Origin: Thiococcus pfennigii
Lineage (GTDB): Bacteria; Pseudomonadota; Gammaproteobacteria; Chromatiales; Chromatiaceae
Direction of reading: 5' to 3'
DNA length: 54,628 nucleotides
NCBI RefSeq assembly: GCF_016583835.1
Contig: NZ_NRRW01000025.1
Coordinates: forward strand, 1-54,628
Shown piece by piece: positions 8,378-17,048 of the stretch. Positions within the stretch are counted from its first letter, which is position 1. Each line of letters begins with the position of its first letter. A program made the position numbers and the translations under genes. A model generated the notes under the pieces. That model was given only the letters and a program-made list of their open reading frames with translations. It was not told the origin of the DNA and did no database searches.

Positions 8378-10198
8378 GTGAGCCGATGGTCGGAGGATCT
8401 CATCTCGATCGAGCGGGCCCGTACCCTGGACGGCCTGTTCATCCAGCGCGCGCACCGCTCGCCGGAGCGCGTCGCCTACCGCTACCATGACCGCAAGGCC
8501 GACGGCTGGTGCAGCCTGACCTGGGGCGCGACCGCCGCGCAGGTCAGCCGCTGGCGCGACGCCCTGGCGGCCGAGGGGCTGCGCCCGGGCGACCGAGTCG
8601 CGCTGCTGCTGCGCAACGGCCCCGAATGGGTCTTCTTCGACCTGGCGGCCCTGTCGCTCGGGTTGGTCACCGTGCCCCTCTACACGGACGACCGCCCGGA
8701 GAATGCCGTCTACATCATCGAGGATGCCGCGGTCAAGGTCCTGCTCGTCCAGGACGCCAGCCGCTGGCGGCGCATCGCCGCGACGCTCGGCGAGCGGCCC
8801 AACCCGACGCGGGTCATCCTGCTCGACTCGGGCGGGGAGGCGCAGCGCCTGGCGCGGTCCGATCCGCGCGTCGTCCTCGCCGAGGACTGGCTGCCGGTGC
8901 GCGGCGCCGAGCTGGTCCAGCGCGCGGGCAACCCCGATGACCTCGCGACCATCGTCTACACCTCTGGGACGACCGGCCGGCCCAAAGGGGTGATGCTCTC
9001 CCACCGCAACATCCTGTTCGATGCCCACGCCAGCCTGACGATCATCGATTGCTATCAGGAGGACGTCTTCCTGTCCTTCCTGCCCCTTTCGCACATGCTC
9101 GAGCGCACCGGCGGCTACTATCTGCCGATGATGGCCGGTTCGACCGTCGCGTTCGCCCGCTCGGTCGCCCAGATGGCCGAGGACCTGCGGTTGATCCGCC
9201 CGACTGCGATGATCGCGGTGCCGCGGGTCTTCGAGCGGGTCTATTCGCGGCTGCGCGAACAGGTCGAAGGCCGGCCGCTGCCGGTGCGGTGGCTCTTTCG
9301 CCTCGCGGTCGAGGTCGGCTGGACGGCCTTCGAGCATGCCCAGGGGCGGCGCGGCTGGAGTCCGCTGTTGCTCTTGTGGCCCTTCCTGCGCAAGCGGGTC
9401 GCCGGGCCGGTCCTCGACAAGCTCGGCGGACGACTGCGCGTCGCGGTCAGCGGTGGGGCGCCGATGCCCAAGGAGGTTGCGCACCTCTTCATCGGCCTCG
9501 GCCTGCCGATCGTCCAGGGCTACGGCCTCACGGAGACCAGCCCGGTCGTGAGCGTCAACCCATTGCAGGACAATCGCCCGGAGAGCGTCGGGGTGCCGCT
9601 GCGCGGTGTCCAGGTGCGCGTCGGCGAGGACGACGAACTGCTCGTGAAGGGCCCGTGCAACATGCTCGGCTATTGGAACAATCATGCCGCGACCGCGCGC
9701 ATGATCGACTCGGCCGGCTGGTTGCACACGGGCGATCAGGCGCGCATCGACGACGGGCACATCTACATCACCGGCCGCATCAAGGACATCCTGGTGCTCT
9801 CCAACGGCGAGAAGGTACCGCCGGCGGACATGGAGATGGCGATCGCCCTGGATCCGCTGATCGAGCAGGTCCTCGTCGTCGGCGAGGGCCGGTCGTTCCT
9901 CGGCGCCCTGGTGGTCCTCAATGCCGACCTCTGGATCGGGCTGGCCCGCGAGTACGGCCTCTCGCCGGAGGCGCCCGAGAGTCTCGAAGATCCGCGCCTC
10001 GTGAAGGACATGCTCAAACGCATCCGCGATGCCCTGCGCGACTTTCCAGGTTACGCCAAGATCCGCCGCATCGCCCTGCTGCTCGAGCCCTGGTCGGTCG
10101 ACAACGACATGCTGACCCCGACGATGAAGATCAAGCGCAAGGAGGTGCTCAAACGCCACTCGGATCGGATCGAAGGGCTCTACCGGCTCGACGGCTGA
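8378..10198 (+). CDS. long-chain acyl-CoA synthetase (AMP-forming)
   Basis: This 606-aa ANL-superfamily enzyme should activate fatty acids to acyl-CoA through an acyl-adenylate. The P-loop IVYTSGTTGRPKGVMLSH lies near residues 192-209, GYGLTETSPV near 383 and TGDQARIDDGHIYITGR near 451. It is most like the FadD15/FAA1 group. I chose GTG at 8378, preceded by GAGGAT. The longer frame from 8243 has an arginine/proline-rich, non-conserved N-terminus. Substrate length cannot be read from sequence. Confidence 0.9.
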   Translation: MSRWSEDLISIERARTLDGLFIQRAHRSPERVAYRYHDRKADGWCSLTWGATAAQVSRWRDALAAEGLRPGDRVALLLRNGPEWVFFDLAALSLGLVTVPLYTDDRPENAVYIIEDAAVKVLLVQDASRWRRIAATLGERPNPTRVILLDSGGEAQRLARSDPRVVLAEDWLPVRGAELVQRAGNPDDLATIVYTSGTTGRPKGVMLSHRNILFDAHASLTIIDCYQEDVFLSFLPLSHMLERTGGYYLPMMAGSTVAFARSVAQMAEDLRLIRPTAMIAVPRVFERVYSRLREQVEGRPLPVRWLFRLAVEVGWTAFEHAQGRRGWSPLLLLWPFLRKRVAGPVLDKLGGRLRVAVSGGAPMPKEVAHLFIGLGLPIVQGYGLTETSPVVSVNPLQDNRPESVGVPLRGVQVRVGEDDELLVKGPCNMLGYWNNHAATARMIDSAGWLHTGDQARIDDGHIYITGRIKDILVLSNGEKVPPADMEMAIALDPLIEQVLVVGEGRSFLGALVVLNADLWIGLAREYGLSPEAPESLEDPRLVKDMLKRIRDALRDFPGYAKIRRIALLLEPWSVDNDMLTPTMKIKRKEVLKRHSDRIEGLYRLDG

Positions 10199-10231
10199 TT
10201 CGGCACGTCGTACCGTTCCGAGCGGTGGGGC

Positions 10232-10590
10232 CGCGTGGTCGGGTTAGGCGCGCCGCACGGCCTTTTATCAGAAATGACAGGTTGCGCGCGCCGTAACCCG
10301 ACGCGCCTCCGCCGGGCACCCGAAAAGGACATCTCGCGCAGAGACGCAAAGGCGCAGAGAAGGAGAAGAGGGGCGTACTGGTGACATCGACCAATGCCTT
10401 CTCTTCACTTTGCGCCTCTGCGTCTCTGCGCGAGCCCGTAGGTCGGGTTAGCTCCCCGCGGGGGCGTAACCCGACGGCCGACACCGTGGCGCCCTCCGAG
10501 GCCCCTGTCGGGCTACGGCGCGCGCAATCCTTTGTTTTACCCGAACCGCCGTGCCAGCGCGCCTAACCCGACCTACGGGCCGTGCCATCG
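10232..10590. repeat. REP-like island with an internal long inverted repeat
   Basis: Several copies of the GTAGGTCGGGTTA / TAACCCGACCTAC palindrome occur (about 10438 and 10563, plus partial ones at 10237, 10292 and 10466). Nested between them is a different inverted repeat. Its left arm 10333-10363 and right arm 10397-10434 read CTCGCGCAGAGACGCA and complement, diverging by a small indel near the centre. No gene is seen between 10199 and 10688. Confidence 0.8.
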
Positions 10591-10688
10591 GCGCAGGCGA
10601 CGCCGGCGGATCAGAGCGGGTCCGCCGTGGCGCCTTCGGCGGCGGCCCTTGCGTGCGCCGGGCGCTAGGCACTAGAATCGCCCGCTAC

Positions 10689-10762
10689 GCGGGTGTAGTT
10701 CAATGGTAGAACCTCAGCTTCCCAAGCTGATGACGTGGGTTCGATTCCCATCACCCGCTCCA
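10689..10762 (+). tRNA. tRNA-Gly(CCC)
   Basis: The 74-nt cloverleaf has acceptor stem GCGGGTG paired with CACCCGC, and D-arm AGTTCAATGGTAGAAC. The anticodon loop TTCCCAA gives anticodon CCC. The T-arm is GTGGGTTCGATTCCCAT, and CCA is encoded. It closely resembles E. coli glyU. Confidence 0.97.
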
Positions 10763-10910
10763 TCATCCCCACGGCGACGGATCCGTTGCCATCCCGCCGG
10801 TCCTCGCCCTCCGGCCTTGGCCTGCCACCGTCACACAGCTCGCCATCGACAGGGTGGCGCGCCCCGTCCGTCGTCGCGACTGGCCGCCCCTACGGAGAGG
10901 ATGCGTTGCG

Positions 10911-13217
10911 ATGAAGAAGCCCTCGATCGGTGTCCTGCTCTCGGTCGTCCTGCTGCTCGGCGGCGTCGCCCTGGCCGGCTGGGTCGGCCTGGCCCTGCAG
11001 GATGGCGAGGCGTTCGAGCGCGCCCTGGGTCGTGCCATCGCGGAGCGCACCGGGCGCACGCTGGAGATCGATGGCCCGAGCCGGCTGGTGTTCTGGCCGC
11101 CGCTGGGGATCGCCGTCCAGGATGTCCGCCTCTCCGGTCCGCCTGGTCTCGTCGGCCCACCGCTCGCGCGGATCGGCGAGGCCGAGCTACGGCTGAGCCC
11201 CTGGCCACTGCTCCTCGGCCGTCTGGAGACCGCCTCGGTGCGTCTCGACGATGTCCGGCTCCACCTGGTGCGCGCCGGTGCCGAGCCGGCTGGCCCGCTC
11301 GCGGCGCCGGCGGTCGAATCGGCCACGGCACCCGCCCCGGTCGGCGAGCCCCGGCCGGCGGCGCCGGTCACCGCCGGCGACGACCGGGCGCCGATGCGGC
11401 TCGGTCCGCTGCGCATCCGCAACCTGACCCTGTCCTGGGAGGACGGCGAGGGGGGGGAGGTCCGCGAGATCGGCGGGATCGATCTCTCGACCGAGGCCCT
11501 CGTCCTCGGCCAACCGACGGGCTGGCGCCTGGCCGTGCCGCTGACCGATGTCGGGCCGATCGCGCGGGCGCGGCTGCGTGGCGAGGGAGCATTGACGCTC
11601 GGGCGCGACGGCATCGCGATCGGGTCGTCGCCGGTGCGGCTGGGGCTCGAGGACCTGGTCATGGCCGATGGGCGGCGGGGGGCGCTGGAGCTCGAGGCGA
11701 CCGTCAGCGGTGATCGCCTCGCCGGCCGTTATGCGCTCGAGCGGTTCGGGATCGTCGCGCGGCTCGATACGCCTCCGGCCGGCGACGGCGGCGAGGCGCG
11801 CGCCGCCCACCTGACCGGCCGGGCGGCATTGGACCTGCCCGGGCGCCATCTGGCCCTGGTGGACCTGGCGCTCGACGCCGATGGCCTGCAGGTGGGCGGC
11901 GATCTCGCCGTCGCCGCCCTGTCTGGGGCGCCGACCTTGACCGGGCACCTGGCCCTCGCCGAGGTCGACCTGCGCGACTGGCTGACCCGTCACGGGATGC
12001 GGCTGCCCTCGGGGCAGGGTGACGCCGGCTGGCGGCGGGTCGCCGGCGAGGCGACGCTCGCCGGCGATGGCGAGGGCCTGACGCTGGCGCCGCTGGCGTT
12101 GCATGTCGATGAGGCCCGCCTCGACGGCACCCTGCGCCTCCTGTTCACCAGGCCGCTCGGTATCCGCTTCGATCTGACGACCGACCGTCTGGAACTGGGC
12201 GGGCCGCGGGCGGCCGAGGGCGCATCGGCGTCGGGCGAGGCGGCCAGGTCGCCTACCGCCCGGGCCGCCGGCTCGGGGGGTGGGGCGCCGGCCCAGGCCC
12301 TGGCCCCGGGCGTCGCCGACGGGGAGAAGGCCCCATCGCGCCGCTGGCCGACGCGCGTCGCCGCGCTGCGCCGACTCGACCTCGAGGGCCGGCTGAGGGT
12401 CGGGCACCTCGGGGTCCGCGGCCTCGCGATCGCGCCGGCCGATCTGGCGATCACGTCCAGGGCCGGAGTCCTCGAAATCGCCCAGCGAGGCGAGGCGGGC
12501 GGCTTCTACGAAGGGCGTCTCGATGGCCGTCTCGAGGTCGATGTCCGCGGCGAGCAGCCGCATGGCCATCTGGTCGCTCAGGCGAGACGGGTCGCCGTCG
12601 GGCCGCTGCTCGAGGACCTGCGCGGTGCCGCGCGGCTGGAGGGCCGTGGCGATCTCGACCTCGACCTGACGGCCGCCGGCACGGGTGCCGATGACCTGCG
12701 CGCCAGTCTGAACGGGCGCCTCGGCCTCGCGATCCGCGACGGTCGGGTCCCGGGCGTCGATCTGGAGGGCCTGATCGACGCCGCGCGGGCGCGCCTGCGC
12801 GGCGAGACCCCCGAACGCGGCCGCGGTCAGGGTACGGCCTTCTCGGAACTGACCGCGACCGCCGAGGCCCGCGACGGCGTGTTGCACAACGACGACCTGG
12901 CCGGGCGCGCCGATCACCTGACCCTGACCGGACGCGGCACCATCGACCTCGTCCGACGCCGCCTCGACTACCGGTTGCAGCCGGTCCTCGTCGATCCGCC
13001 GCCGCGGCGCGCCCTGAAGGAGCTCGAGGGCATCCCGATCCCGGTCGAGGTGAGCGGGCCGCTGGGGGAGCCGAGTTGGTCGGTCGATCTGGCCCCGGTG
13101 CTGCGCGAGGTCGCGCGCCGACGGCTGGATGGGCGCGGCGATCGGTTGATCGAGCGGCTCGAGGATCGCCTCGGCGTCGACGGGGTCGAGGGCCTGCGCG
13201 ATCTGCTCGGGCGCTGA
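10911..13217 (+). CDS. AsmA-family protein
   Basis: This 768-aa protein has an N-terminal membrane anchor (residues 6-28). Next comes the AsmA N-terminal domain ([19 protein letters not shown] near 46-64), a long beta-rich repetitive middle and an AsmA_2-like C-terminal domain. AsmA-like proteins are implicated in phospholipid transport and outer-membrane assembly. GGAGAGG lies ten bases before the ATG at 10911. Low-complexity Ala/Gly/Pro insertions occur near 125-155 and 430-480. Its stop shares one base with the mutY start (TGATG), suggesting coupling. Confidence 0.88.
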   Translation: MKKPSIGVLLSVVLLLGGVALAGWVGLALQDGEAFERALGRAIAERTGRTLEIDGPSRLVFWPPLGIAVQDVRLSGPPGLVGPPLARIGEAELRLSPWPLLLGRLETASVRLDDVRLHLVRAGAEPAGPLAAPAVESATAPAPVGEPRPAAPVTAGDDRAPMRLGPLRIRNLTLSWEDGEGGEVREIGGIDLSTEALVLGQPTGWRLAVPLTDVGPIARARLRGEGALTLGRDGIAIGSSPVRLGLEDLVMADGRRGALELEATVSGDRLAGRYALERFGIVARLDTPPAGDGGEARAAHLTGRAALDLPGRHLALVDLALDADGLQVGGDLAVAALSGAPTLTGHLALAEVDLRDWLTRHGMRLPSGQGDAGWRRVAGEATLAGDGEGLTLAPLALHVDEARLDGTLRLLFTRPLGIRFDLTTDRLELGGPRAAEGASASGEAARSPTARAAGSGGGAPAQALAPGVADGEKAPSRRWPTRVAALRRLDLEGRLRVGHLGVRGLAIAPADLAITSRAGVLEIAQRGEAGGFYEGRLDGRLEVDVRGEQPHGHLVAQARRVAVGPLLEDLRGAARLEGRGDLDLDLTAAGTGADDLRASLNGRLGLAIRDGRVPGVDLEGLIDAARARLRGETPERGRGQGTAFSELTATAEARDGVLHNDDLAGRADHLTLTGRGTIDLVRRRLDYRLQPVLVDPPPRRALKELEGIPIPVEVSGPLGEPSWSVDLAPVLREVARRRLDGRGDRLIERLEDRLGVDGVEGLRDLLGR

Positions 13218-14341
13218 TGACCGCAGCCCAGGCCCTGGACGGTCTGCTCGGGGCGCCCGGCGCGGCGGGCGCGTCGCTGGCCTCGCCGCTGCTCGCGTGG
13301 TTCGACCGCGAGGGGCGCAAGGACCTGCCCTGGCAGCACCCGGCGACGCCCTATCGGGTCTGGGTCTCGGAGATCATGCTCCAGCAGACCCAGGTCAGCG
13401 TCGTCATACCGTATTTCGAGCGCTTCATGGCGCGTTTCCCGAGCGTCGCCGCCCTCGCCGCGGCGGATCTCGACGAGGTCCTGCACCTGTGGTCGGGCCT
13501 CGGCTACTACGCGCGCGCACGCAATCTGCATGGCGCGGCGCGGCGTATCGTCGCCGAGCACGGCGGCGCGCTGCCGAGCGATCCGGCCGAGCTCCAGGCC
13601 CTGCCGGGCATCGGTCGCTCGACGGCCGGGGCCATCCTGTCGCTGGCCATGGGCCAGCGGCGCGCGATCCTCGACGGCAATGTCAAACGGGTCCTCGCGC
13701 GCTGCCACGCCGTCGCCGGTTGGCCTGGAGAGGCGGCGGTCGCGCGGCGCCTGTGGGCGCTCGCCGAGGCCGCCCTGCCGGCGCGGCGTGTCGGCGACTA
13801 CAATCAGGCGCTGATGGACCTCGGGGCGACCCTCTGCACCCGTAGCGCCCCGGCCTGCGGGCGCTGTCCGCTGGCGATGCACTGCCTGGCGTGCGCCACC
13901 GGTCGCCAGGGCGCCTATCCCGCCCCCAGGCCCCGTCGTGAGCGGCCCGTGCACCGCACCCGCCTGCTCGCGATCCAGAACCCGGCCGGCGAGGTGCTGC
14001 TGCGGCGCCGCGCGCCGAGCGGTGTCTGGGGCGGACTTTGGAGCCTCCCCGAGTGCGGGCCGGAAGAGGATCCCGAGGTTTGGTGTCGCGAGCACCTGGG
14101 GAGCGTGCCCGAGACGGTCGCGGGCCTGTCGCCGCGCCATCACGACTTCTCGCACTTTCGCCTGGAGATCGAGGCGCTGCGGCTGGTCCTCGCCGCGCCG
14201 CCCGCGGCGGTCGCCGACGGTGACGGTTGGCTCTGGCTCGACTTGCGTCGCCCGGCCGGGCTCGGTCTGGCCGCGCCGATCGCGCGGATCCTTGCCGAAC
14301 TGGCCGAGGCGCTCCACATTCCACCGGGAAAGGGCGGATAG
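13217..14341 (+). CDS. mutY: A/G-specific adenine glycosylase
   Basis: MutY removes adenine mispaired with 8-oxoguanine. The 374-aa protein has Glu52 in EIMLQQTQV, a helix-hairpin-helix [13 protein letters not shown] (129-141), catalytic Asp153 and a [4Fe-4S] site Cys207-x6-Cys214-x2-Cys217-x5-Cys223. A C-terminal NUDIX-like 8-oxoG recognition domain follows. The ATG overlaps the preceding stop by one base. yggX follows, as in E. coli. Confidence 0.96.
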   Translation: MTAAQALDGLLGAPGAAGASLASPLLAWFDREGRKDLPWQHPATPYRVWVSEIMLQQTQVSVVIPYFERFMARFPSVAALAAADLDEVLHLWSGLGYYARARNLHGAARRIVAEHGGALPSDPAELQALPGIGRSTAGAILSLAMGQRRAILDGNVKRVLARCHAVAGWPGEAAVARRLWALAEAALPARRVGDYNQALMDLGATLCTRSAPACGRCPLAMHCLACATGRQGAYPAPRPRRERPVHRTRLLAIQNPAGEVLLRRRAPSGVWGGLWSLPECGPEEDPEVWCREHLGSVPETVAGLSPRHHDFSHFRLEIEALRLVLAAPPAAVADGDGWLWLDLRRPAGLGLAAPIARILAELAEALHIPPGKGG

Positions 14342-14541
14342 CCGCCAGCTGCGAGCACGTCGCCTCGTGCGTAAACGGTGCCTCCCCTTGTGCTCGTCAC
14401 CGATGGGTGACCGCGGTCGGGGCAGAAGGTCGCCGGGTCGCCGATGGGTCTGCGCTGGAGGCCGGCAGTTGGTAGCTGGCTGCGAAGTTTGGATTCCAGG
14501 CCAACGCAACGGCCGAGGCAAAACGAGACAGGAGCACCCGC

Positions 14542-14820
14542 ATGAGCCGAATGGTCCACTGCATCAAGCTGGGGCGCGAGGCCGAGGGCCTCGAGCGGCC
14601 GCCGTACCCGGGCGAACTCGGCCAGCGCATCTATGCGCAGGTCTCGAAGGAGGCCTGGGCCGGCTGGCTGCGGCACCAGACCATGCTCATCAACGAGAAC
14701 CGCCTCACGCCGGTCGAACCGCGGGCGCGCCGCTTCCTGGAGGAGCAGATGGAGGCCTACTTCTTCGGCGAGGGCAGCGCGCCACCGCGCGACTATGTCC
14801 CCGAGACGGATTCGTCCTGA
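14542..14820 (+). CDS. yggX: Fe(2+)-trafficking / Fe-S protection protein YggX
   Basis: This 92-aa protein is full length for YggX, with the N-terminal [18 protein letters not shown], the [10 protein letters not shown] segment and the C-terminal [14 protein letters not shown]. YggX limits oxidative damage to Fe-S clusters, and MutY carries such a cluster. AGGAG precedes the ATG. A 200-base gap separates it from mutY, so it may have its own promoter. Confidence 0.95.
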   Translation: MSRMVHCIKLGREAEGLERPPYPGELGQRIYAQVSKEAWAGWLRHQTMLINENRLTPVEPRARRFLEEQMEAYFFGEGSAPPRDYVPETDSS

Positions 14821-14932
14821 TCGACGGGGGTCTGTGCAGACGAGTCGTACCGGCGGACACCGCCGGCGCCGTCTGGGCCGTCTGGGCCGGTAGGGGCGCC
14901 GCTCGCGGACGATCGGGGCGGGCGGTGACCAA

Positions 14933-15125
14933 TGGCCGGCAGGTCGAGCCCTACGGCGGGGGCGCGCCGGCACGGCGGTCTCTGAGAAGGGCTAGGCTCG
15001 CGCGACGTAACCCGACAGCGGCCGGTGCCGCGATGAAGATTGGCACGGCCCGTAGGTCGGGTTAGGCGCGCCGCACGGCCCCCCTATGAGAAATCACCGA
15101 TTGCGCGCGCCGTAACCCGACAGCC
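14933..15125. repeat. REP-like repeat island upstream of tRNA-Phe
   Basis: The region contains CGTAACCCGACAGC (about 15006 and 15112) and GTAGGTCGGGTTAGGCGCG (about 15052), the same family as the 4.5-kb array. One truncated flank near 14940 also matches. No gene is seen between yggX and the tRNA. Confidence 0.75.
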
Positions 15126-15224
15126 GCCTCGTCACTGGACGCAAGAGGCCGATGGCGGGACCTGGTTTCGAGTCTTTTCGCGAAGGGACGCAGGCTCGAT
15201 CTGCCGCGGCCATGTCCCGGAGGG

Positions 15225-15253
15225 TTGACGATTCCGCGGAACCCCGCTTTAAT
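15225..15253 (+). promoter_or_regulatory. sigma70-type promoter of tRNA-Phe
   Basis: TTGACG (15225-15230) and TTTAAT (15248-15253) are separated by exactly 17 bases. The -10 ends 43 bases before the tRNA. This is a near-consensus housekeeping promoter. Confidence 0.7.
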
Positions 15254-15296
15254 ACGCAGCTTCGCGGCGGCGGACACGCGCAGCCGCGACAACCCG

Positions 15297-15372
<76 letters not shown>

Positions 15373-15380
15373 ACGCATCG

Positions 15381-15412
15381 AAGGGCCGGCGTCCTCGGAC
15401 GCCGGCCCTTTT
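15381..15412 (+). terminator. rho-independent terminator of tRNA-Phe
   Basis: A perfect 12-bp stem (GGGCCGGCGTCC with GGACGCCGGCCC) has a two-base loop and is followed by TTTT. It starts nine bases after the tRNA CCA. Because of the AA before the stem it could also serve the convergent gene weakly. Confidence 0.85.
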
Positions 15413-15453
15413 CGTATGGCGTCGGCCGGACTCGCCCGTCGCGGAGCCGGTGG

Positions 15454-15733
15454 TCACTCGACGCCGATCGAGAACATCGCCTCCAGGTCGTGCCTGGAAT
15501 GGACGCGGAGGGCCAGCATGGTCTCGCTGTCCAGGATCCCCTCGACCTTGAGCATCGAGCCGGTCACGATGTCCGCCAGCGTCTCGTTGTCGCGGGTGCG
15601 GATCAACGCGATCAGGTCATTGCGGCCGCTGACCGAGTAGACCTCTGTGATGTCCGGCATCGCGGCGAGGGCCGCCGCGACGTCGTTGACGCGTCCCCCT
15701 GTCGACCTTCTAGGCCACGATCGCTGTCACCAT
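15454..15733 (-). pseudogene. broken Lrp/AsnC-type RAM-domain protein
   Basis: The intact part (from Met at 15660) encodes an Lrp/AsnC ligand-binding (RAM) domain with EVYSVSGRNDLIALIRT, DNETLADIVT and the end SRHDLEAMFSIG. Family members normally begin about 25 residues earlier. That segment is present upstream: an ATG at 15733 with AGGAGT reads MVTAIVA, then hits TAG where family members continue with MK-V. A run of five G then shifts frame, and removing one G restores RGRVNDVAAALAAMPD. So there is one nonsense and one frameshift lesion. Reinitiation at the internal Met would give a truncated 68-aa domain. Sequencing error cannot be excluded. Confidence 0.75.
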
Positions 15734-16191
15734 CGTCTTCACTCCTCTGTGGGCATCGGAATCCAGGCGTCGGGCCCGGTCTTCGAGGCGCGGATCCCCG
15801 CTCGGAAGACCCCGCGCGACGCGCCTTTCGGGCCATTCTGCCGGAGGGGGTCGGAAAACGCGATGCCTGCCGTGTCGGGCAATCGCGTTCGGCCCGGACC
15901 GCGCCCCGGAGGCAGCCGGTAGGCGCCTCGATACGGATGCTAAGGTCCGGTGGGCATTGGTCGATTGGACGTCCCAGCGCTTGCCCCCATATCGTCGCCG
16001 GGGTCGCCCGCGGTCGCGACTTGCTATTCCTCGTTTCGCGGTGCAACACTCTCGCTGTGTTCCCCCGGCGTGGCCGTCAGGGGGCAACGCTGCCGGTCTG
16101 GACCTGTGCGAGCGCACTGCCTCGGCGTGCGGCGGCCGGGGGTCCGATGACCCGATATAAAATTAGATCATTACCGCGGGAGGCATCGTCA
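15734..16191. other. intergenic region upstream of the XRE regulator
   Basis: This 458-base stretch has no supported gene, and its open frames lack family features. An AT-rich TATAAAATTAGATC segment near 16155 may be part of the promoter or leader of the downstream regulator. Confidence 0.4.
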
Positions 16192-16545
16192 ATGCCCAAT
16201 ACCGAACAGGGTCTTACGCAGCGCATCGGTCTTCGATTGCGCGCTGCGCGTCACGATCAAGGACTGTCGCTGATGCAGCTCTCGGAGCGTACCGGCGGGT
16301 CGCTGTCGAAGTCGCGAATCAGCAACTATGAACAGGGCATCCGCCGCATGGGGCTGGAGGAGGCCAAGGCCCTCTCGGCCGCCCTCGGCTCGGTCACGCC
16401 GGCCTATCTGCTCTGTCTCGATGACGATGGGCTCCTCTCCGAGCAAGAGCAGACGCTCCTGGGCCATTTCCGCGCGGCCGACGCGCGCGGACGCAAGGCG
16501 TTGCTGAAGAGTGCCGCCGAGATCGGGGGCAAGGCTGCCGGTTGA
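16192..16545 (+). CDS. XRE-family helix-turn-helix regulator
   Basis: This 117-aa protein has an HTH_3/XRE domain at roughly residues 10-75 (LRAARHDQGLSLMQLSERTG, then SRISNYEQGIRRMGLEEAKAL). The short C-terminal tail has LSEQEQTLLGHFRAADARGR, resembling the region after the HTH in phage-type and Gammaproteobacterial XRE regulators. GGGAGG lies eight bases before the chosen ATG, and an ATG at 16147 would be in frame but lacks a site. Its target is unknown. The nearest candidates are its own promoter and the btuB region. Confidence 0.82.
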   Translation: MPNTEQGLTQRIGLRLRAARHDQGLSLMQLSERTGGSLSKSRISNYEQGIRRMGLEEAKALSAALGSVTPAYLLCLDDDGLLSEQEQTLLGHFRAADARGRKALLKSAAEIGGKAAG

Positions 16546-16693
16546 TCCGCCGATTTCATCGGCGGTCCTCCGAGCAGGCGTGGCCGGTGACGAAGCGGGG
16601 CCGCGGTACCGGCCACGCGGCGCGCTGTGGTGGTCGTGCGCTGTGCCTGGTGGCACGGCGCATTGACGTCGGCCGCCACGAGTCGTTACTCTC

Positions 16694-16906
16694 GCGGCCT
16701 TCGCCACGGGTTCCCCGGCAATCGCCGGGGTTAAACGGGAAGCCGGTGGGCGCGGCCGTTCGGTTCCGCGCGATTCCGGCACTGCCCCCGCAACGGTAGG
16801 CGGGTCATGAGGGACGGCAAGACTCCACTGTGCCGATAGGGCATGGGAAGGGGCCGTCCTGGGAAGGCTTCGGTCTTCCGCCCCGCAAGTCCGGAGACCG
16901 GCCCGT
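16694..16906 (+). promoter_or_regulatory. cobalamin riboswitch upstream of btuB
   Basis: The conserved elements are in order: GTTAAACGGGAAGCCGGTG (about 16730), GCACTGCCCCCGCAACGGTA (16779-16798) and the B12 box AGTCCGGAGACCGGCC (about 16888-16903). Binding of adenosylcobalamin should lower expression of the receptor gene 143 bases downstream. Element identity is clear, and exact ends are estimated. Confidence 0.93.
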
Positions 16907-17048
16907 GGCGCTGTTCCGGTCTTGCGGTGGGCAACGGCCGGCGCGGTGTCCGGCGCAGTTCGCTGTCGTCTCCGCTGCGCCTGCGTTCTCCTCTGCGGAC
17001 CTCCATCAGGCCCGCCGTGCGGGTGTGCACGGCCAGAGGAGACTTCTC

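Noticed and set aside
8222-10159. 645-codon minus-strand frame opposite the acyl-CoA synthetase
   Set aside because: The plus-strand frame has the adenylate-forming motifs. This one has none and shows antisense composition.
11187-12917. 576-codon minus-strand frame inside the AsmA-family gene
   Set aside because: Antisense composition, no start signal and no family features.
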